A DNA stretch of 39,183 bases from an uncultured bacterium. Its GTDB lineage: Bacteria; Bacteroidota; Bacteroidia; Chitinophagales; CAIODY01. The DNA is taken from contig CAIODY010000115.1 of the NCBI GenBank assembly GCA_903857255.1, positions 74,068-113,250 on the forward strand, written 5' to 3'. Each line of letters starts with the position of its first letter. Position 1 is the first letter of the stretch. A program made the translations under genes and the position numbers. Positions 35,780 through 39,183 of this stretch are shown here, piece by piece. The notes under the pieces are model-generated. The model was not told the origin of the DNA and did no database searches. It saw nothing but the letters and a program-made list of their open reading frames with translations.

Positions 35780-35812
35780 GCCCGTTAAATCCTTATTTAA
35801 TGGGCTTTTTTT
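35780..35812 (+). terminator. Terminator after tRNA-Ala
   Basis: Arms GCCCGTTAAAT (35780-35790) and ATTTAATGGGC (35795-35805, one G-T pair) with a CCTT loop, then seven T. Ends the tRNA transcript. Confidence 0.9.
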
Positions 35813-35840
35813 ATGCCGAAAAAACTGATTTTTGAAGAAA

Positions 35841-35861
35841 TTTAGCACTGTTTTAGCACTG
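35841..35861 (+). repeat. Direct repeat TTTAGCACTG x2
   Basis: TTTAGCACTG at 35841-35850 and again at 35852-35861, an 11-base period, close to one helical turn. About 75 bases past the tRNA 3' end, where integrase arm sites or iterons of an integrated element would be expected. Confidence 0.6.
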
Positions 35862-35892
35862 CAATTACTGGAGTAAAACAACCCCAAATACC

Positions 35893-36429
35893 TTATTTTG
35901 TTATCTTTTTTATTATTTCAATTTTCCGTTCAGCACTTTTTTGACTTGCTAATTCAGCAATTTGTTGCTTTTTAGTTAGTTTTTGGGCTGTTTTGGCTGG
36001 TTGTATTATTTCTGTAACAACTTCTTTTGCAATCATTTTTGCATTCGGCATTTCATGTTCACGAAGCGTTTTTAGCATTTCATGCAATTTCAATTTTGAT
36101 GGAATAGTATGAATGCCATTTATCAATTCATAATGAATGATAAGTGTGTTTAGCGTATTAATGGTAAGTACAACATCATCAGTAGTAATATTAGCACCAA
36201 CGTGCTTTTCAGTGCTAATATTATTTTTCACATTGTATTCAAGCTGCTTTAGCTTTTCAACGGTTTGTAAAACATTACTGGTTTTAAAAATTACTGAATA
36301 TTTAACACTGGCAGTATGTCTAAATGAAGTTGCAAAACAACTATCAAGTAAATTTATAAGGTTTGTTATTGTCGTTTCCATTGGTTGCAAAATTGCAATT
36401 TCTGTATCGTCTAAAAAAATATTTTCCAA
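35893..36429 (-). CDS. Orphan protein of the accessory region, function unknown
   Basis: 178 residues from a TTG at 36429, or 162 from the ATG at 36381. No signal peptide or membrane helix. Predicted mostly helical, with Ile/Leu/Thr-rich N-terminal half (METTITNLINLLDSCF) and a basic C-terminus (KLTKKQQIAELASQKSAERK, then IEIIKKITK) that could contact nucleic acid. Not recognised. A perfect 12-base inverted repeat with TTAGCAC cores lies inside it (36186-36223). It is the only gene between the tRNA terminator and the HUH-like gene and points back toward the tRNA; composition is AT-rich. It is not an integrase by any motif I can see. Confidence 0.6.
   Translation of the reverse strand: MENIFLDDTEIAILQPMETTITNLINLLDSCFATSFRHTASVKYSVIFKTSNVLQTVEKLKQLEYNVKNNISTEKHVGANITTDDVVLTINTLNTLIIHYELINGIHTIPSKLKLHEMLKTLREHEMPNAKMIAKEVVTEIIQPAKTAQKLTKKQQIAELASQKSAERKIEIIKKITK
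36186..36223. repeat. Perfect 12-base inverted repeat with TTAGCAC core
   Basis: TAATATTAGCAC (36186-36197) and GTGCTAATATTA (36212-36223) around a 14-base spacer. The TTAGCAC heptamer also occurs at 35842-35848, 35854-35860 and 37422-37428, so it is shared across the accessory region. Confidence 0.6.
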
Positions 36430-36504
36430 AAACTATTGACTTTAAAAAAAACTGAACTATTTATTGTTTCAAAAGGGCGAAGATTTTGTGTGATTGATGT
36501 TGAG

Positions 36505-36533
36505 GGGTTGGCTATGCCAAAGCCCTTTTTTTA
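36505..36533 (+). terminator. Terminator-like hairpin upstream of the HUH-like gene (possible attenuator)
   Basis: GGGTTGGC (36505-36512) can pair with GCCAA plus CCC (36516-36525, two-base bulge), followed by a T tract. A competing pairing is possible between AAAAGGGC (36471-36478) and GCCCTTTT (36522-36529). It ends about 75 bases before the GTG of the HUH-like gene on the same strand. It could end a short RNA begun near 36470 or attenuate the downstream gene. Confidence 0.5.
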
Positions 36534-36549
36534 TTATAAATAACGGAAT

Positions 36550-36576
36550 ACCTCAAATATCCGTAATACGTGAGGT
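36550..36576 (+). other. Stem-loop before the HUH-like gene, candidate nick/origin site
   Basis: ACCTCA (36550-36555) and TGAGGT (36571-36576) form a 6-bp stem around a 15-base loop containing ATCCGTAATACG. It lies 30 bases upstream of the start of a putative HUH nickase; Rep-type enzymes often nick a loop in such a structure. Function is inferred from position only. Confidence 0.35.
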
Positions 36577-36606
36577 GTGTCCGATGGTGAATAATCAGCA
36601 CATGAA

Positions 36607-37209
36607 GTGAAAGATTTTAACGTAAAAAATTTATCAGTAATACAATTTAATGGATACTTCAAAGATTGGTTAAATTCACTGGTGCGTAAAACATTTAGTG
36701 GTGAAACTGATTTGTATTTCATCACGTATCAACCACATGAATTAACATTATTGAGCAATGAAGTTAAAGCACACACCAAAGCCCTATTTGGGAATGTAAA
36801 GTATGTTGAAGTTATTGAACAAACATTTATTGAAAACAAAGTTTACAATACTGGTAACTATATTGATGGCTATCATTCACACTTAATCGTAAAAGAAAGC
36901 GATTACAAAAAGATAGCACATACACTTACAGAATTTGATATTAAAGCAAAGTGGGTTTACGATTTAACAGGGTTAAAAGAATATTTAAGCAAGCAAGCTG
37001 GGGGAACAAGAAATAGAATATTACCTACTCGAAATGTACCACCACCAACGATTGAGATTATAGTAACCAATGTAAAACAAGCCACTTACAAGGTTATTAA
37101 TATAGTAGTTGTAACAGTTCGATTTATTCCAAGTAGCATTTTTGTTGCCGAAAGATTACTGCCAGTTAATAAGATTAACCGCAAACACATGTTTATTGAT
37201 GATACATGA
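36607..37209 (+). CDS. Putative HUH-type replication/nicking protein
   Basis: 200 residues from a GTG at 36607, as no ATG fits. Three features line up like a single-Tyr HUH nuclease: a hydrophobic strand LYFITYQP (about 36-43, motif I position), YHSHLIV with the metal pair His90-x-His92 (motif II), and LKEYLSKQ with Tyr126 followed by Lys129 and Gln130 (compatible with YxxK of Rep or YxxxQ of Y1 transposases). The region after residue 139 is hydrophobic and not family-like. The protein is short for a plasmid Rep and longer than TnpA of IS200/IS605. No phage or plasmid partner is recognised. Confident as a gene; moderate for HUH. Confidence 0.55.
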   Translation: MKDFNVKNLSVIQFNGYFKDWLNSLVRKTFSGETDLYFITYQPHELTLLSNEVKAHTKALFGNVKYVEVIEQTFIENKVYNTGNYIDGYHSHLIVKESDYKKIAHTLTEFDIKAKWVYDLTGLKEYLSKQAGGTRNRILPTRNVPPPTIEIIVTNVKQATYKVINIVVVTVRFIPSSIFVAERLLPVNKINRKHMFIDDT

Positions 37210-37510
37210 AAAACAGCAGCAATGGGGGTCGGGCTGGGTTTTGGCATTGGCTAAAAAAATGAAAATGAAAATTAGTTACCGCCCTTACTATACACAAATT
37301 GCAAGTTGAAATATGTACACATCAAATGCTGTTCAAAAATTTTTAAAAATTTTTTTAGATTTTTTTCATGTACCATTTGGGCTTATAGTGGCACGTTCAC
37401 GTTATTTAAGTATTAAGCAAATTAGCACGTTTATGCTATGTGGAATGAATGGCTAATCGTTTACAGCATTGGTTTTGTGTTTGTTTTTAAATACACAGAT
37501 ATTTATAGGT
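37210..37510. other. Gene-free AT-rich stretch with short repeats
   Basis: About 300 bases without a credible gene. It holds a G-rich tract (37224-37243, GGGGG, GGG, GGG and GG runs), a run of A/T around 37335-37370, and three CACGTT copies (37392-37397, 37398-37403, 37426-37431), two of them inside GCACGTT, one next to TTAGCAC (37422-37428). It separates the HUH-like gene from the 42-aa ORF. Confidence 0.5.
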
Positions 37511-37639
37511 ATGAAAATGAAAATCACACAAAAACAACTAAAATTAATTTTGCACAACGTGCCAAAAGGTAAAAGTATTAAAGCCAATATCAACGATTTA
37601 GATAGGCTTGCAAAAATGGTTACAAATAGAAAGAAGTAA
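37511..37639 (+). CDS. Small basic ORF, 42 aa, unknown
   Basis: ATG at 37511 to TAA at 37637-37639, giving MKMKITQKQLKLILHNVPKG and then KSIKANINDLDRLAKMVTNRKK. Strongly basic, predicted helix-loop-helix, possibly DNA-binding. No Shine-Dalgarno-like site of note. It lies between the gene-free stretch and the LytTR regulator. Too short to assign; coding status is supported only by the clean frame and composition. Confidence 0.45.
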   Translation: MKMKITQKQLKLILHNVPKGKSIKANINDLDRLAKMVTNRKK

Positions 37640-37771
37640 TGCTAAATTTCATAACGCCAACTTGTAAAACCAGTACGATAAAAACAAAAAACGCTACGTT
37701 AAATAATCTTCGTTTTTTGATATTCTGTTTTAGATTTAGTTTGCAGCGTTATAAAATTGTAAAACAAAAAA

Positions 37772-38548
37772 ATGATTACTTGCCTCATTATAGACGATGA
37801 AAAGAATTCACGAGATTTTTTAATCAAACTAATTAATCAATATTTTGGTTCAAAATTGTACGTTGTAGATGCAGTGGATTCAGTGGCTAAAGGTGTTGAG
37901 GTTATTAATAAACTACACCCCGAATTAGTGTTTTTAGATATTGAAATGAAGGGTGAAGATGGGTTTCAGTTATTTAAACATTTTGATAGTGTTTTATTCG
38001 ATATTATTTTCACAACAGCACATAAAAACTATGCAATAGATGCCATCAAACATGCAGCAATTGATTATCTATTGAAACCACTAAATTTTGTGGATTTGAA
38101 TGATGCAATAAAAAGATTAGAGCGAAAGCAAACAGCATCAACCAATCAACTTCGTATAAATGCACTCTTGCAAAATCTAAATACTGATTCAACCCTGTTT
38201 AATAAAATTGCATTGCCTACTGCTACTGGTTATGAGTTGGAGAAAATAAGCAACATTTTATATTGTGAAGGTGATGGTAATTATTCCAAAGTTGCCACGT
38301 TACAAAACAAAGAAATAGTTGTTTCAAAAACACTAAAATATCTTGAAAGCATCTTGCCTACAAGTGTATTTGTAAGAATACATAAATCAACTTTGGTAAA
38401 CTTAAATTACATAACCTCTTATAGTAGAGTAAATGGGTACAGCATCACAATGAGTTCGGGCAAAAAATTTGATGTTTCATTTAGAAAAAACGATGAGTTT
38501 CTATCTTCGATTTTACAAAAGAAAACACAGCCCGAAAATGAAAACTAA
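37772..38548 (+). CDS. LytTR-family response regulator
   Basis: 258 residues. Receiver domain (1-120): acidic pair Asp8-Asp9 in CLIIDDEKNSRD, phosphoacceptor Asp56 in LVFLDIEM, Thr in FTTAHKNYAIDA and Lys in DYLLKPLNF. LytTR DNA-binding domain (about 145-250): ISNILYCEGDGNYSKV, KTLKYLESILP, FVRIHKSTLVNLNYI and KFDVSFRKNDEFL. Overlaps the sensor gene by 11 bases, so the two form a two-component pair. The promoter may be TTG (37718-37720) with a TAGTTTG-like box near 37738; the match is imperfect. Confidence 0.94.
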   Translation: MITCLIIDDEKNSRDFLIKLINQYFGSKLYVVDAVDSVAKGVEVINKLHPELVFLDIEMKGEDGFQLFKHFDSVLFDIIFTTAHKNYAIDAIKHAAIDYLLKPLNFVDLNDAIKRLERKQTASTNQLRINALLQNLNTDSTLFNKIALPTATGYELEKISNILYCEGDGNYSKVATLQNKEIVVSKTLKYLESILPTSVFVRIHKSTLVNLNYITSYSRVNGYSITMSSGKKFDVSFRKNDEFLSSILQKKTQPENEN

Positions 38549-39183
38549 ATCGGTTTGTTTTGTAGTATTTTTTATAAGCCTATTTCTATTTCAGCTACAT
38601 GCCCAATCTTTATCAAGCATAAATATTACTGTAAATGATGGATTGCCAAGCAATACAATTCGTGCTATTTATAAAGATAGCAGAGGGTTACTTTGGATAG
38701 GAACTGATAATGGTTTGTGTAGTTACGATGGAATAAAATTTAAAGTCTATGATGAAATAAGCAAACAAAAAAACAATGCAATTTGGGCTATTGTTGAGGG
38801 CTTACAACACAATATTTGGTTTTCTGCTTACGGTAATGGATTGGTGAAATTTGACGGCAAAAAATTCACTTGTTACGACAATAAAAACGGACTGATTAAT
38901 AACAGTATTCGTAAACTTTATTTTTCTAAAAAGCACCAATGTTTAATAATTGGAACTGAAAATGGTTTATCTGTTTTCACTGGTTCAAAGTTTAAATCAT
39001 TTCCAAGTTTTCATCAAAAAACACCTTTGCAAGTTTTAGGAATTAATGAGTGGAACGATAAAGTGCTTATTACAACACGATACAACGGCGTTTATGCTTT
39101 AACTTTTTTCATCAAAAAATAATGAGGCTTATAGGCTCGATAGTTTTTTCAAAACTGAAATTTGCTTTTCGGGATTTGTAAAC
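38538..39183 (+). pseudogene. Two-component sensor with propeller (Reg_prop) repeats; frameshifted and cut by window end
   Basis: Starts at the ATG at 38538, overlapping the response-regulator stop. Signal peptide (KTKSVCFVVFFISLFLFQLHAQ region), then ligand-sensing propeller repeats: GLPSNTIRAIYKDSRGLLWI, GTDNGLCSYDG, GLINNSIRKLYFS, IGTENGLSVFTG. In the given frame it stops at 39120-39122 after ALTFFIKK. Removing one T from the T6 run at 39104-39109 restores a frame reading LTFSSKNNEAYRLDSFFKTE and on to the window end. The kinase domain would lie beyond the window. It is either a pseudogene, a phase-variable gene or a sequencing error. Sensor partner of the LytTR regulator by overlap. Confidence 0.8.

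Noticed and set aside
37392-37431. CRISPR-like or iteron array from the CACGTT copies
   Set aside because: Only three 6-base copies with unequal spacing; far too few and short for a CRISPR array and weak as iterons on their own.
35770-39183. Complete integrative element with att sites at tRNA-Ala
   Set aside because: No integrase is visible and no second copy of the tRNA 3' end is found in the window, so only an accessory region, not a bounded element, can be claimed.

Overview
The window looks like a chromosomal contig from a Bacteroidota bacterium, probably Chitinophagia/Sphingobacteriia-like; the rank below phylum is an inference. The grounds are low GC, several promoters of the Bacteroidota type (TTG near -33, TAnnTTTG near -7), few Shine-Dalgarno sequences, and phylum-typical families: a CarboxypepD_reg TonB-dependent receptor, DUF4199, DUF5683, an MbnP-like lipoprotein, a hemA-hemC-hemD-hemE cluster, and a LytTR regulator beside a propeller sensor.

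Layout. 1-1532: 5' part of valS (minus), divergent from trpS (1671-2666). 2706-5767: a small helical protein, a TonB-dependent receptor and a hotdog thioesterase, closed by a perfect palindromic bidirectional terminator. 5810-8147 (minus): a three-gene set that looks like a copper/metal-handling module (Cys-rich TTG-start protein, Met-rich outer-membrane barrel, MbnP lipoprotein). 8206-11432 (minus): YbdL-like aminotransferase, omega-amidase and LolC/FtsX permease, tightly coupled. 11539-14192: DUF4199, GT2 and GT4-like glycosyltransferases. 14205-17164: a secreted unknown and aconitase with tandem terminators. 17264-23109: a YdjM-like hydrolase, a candidate small RNA, a Cys-rich secreted peptide, Psd, MscS, a trans-sulfuration PLP enzyme, an EEP-family hydrolase, a Lys/Ala repeat peptide and Dtd. 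23184-26620: ECF sigma/anti-sigma pair, DUF433/DUF5615 toxin-antitoxin pair, Lgt. 26640-30561 (minus): heme operon hemA-hemC-hemD-hemE, with a MITE-like inverted repeat between hemC and hemD and a Crp/Fnr-like palindrome upstream of hemA. 30702-35625: a small membrane protein, a LutA-type Fe-S protein, unknown envelope proteins, DUF5683, PdxJ and an RND/MacA-type adaptor.

At 35694-35767 there is tRNA-Ala(GGC). Beyond it the content changes to sparse, AT-rich DNA without housekeeping genes: an orphan 178-aa gene, a putative HUH-type replication/nicking protein preceded by terminator-like and origin-like stem-loops, a repeated TTAGCAC motif, a 42-aa ORF, then a LytTR response regulator overlapping a propeller sensor gene that carries a +1 shift in a T6 run. 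No integrase is visible. I read 35770 to about 37640 as a degraded or novel small element next to a tRNA gene. It is the most likely undescribed system here. All function calls rest on reading the sequence; no database search was run.
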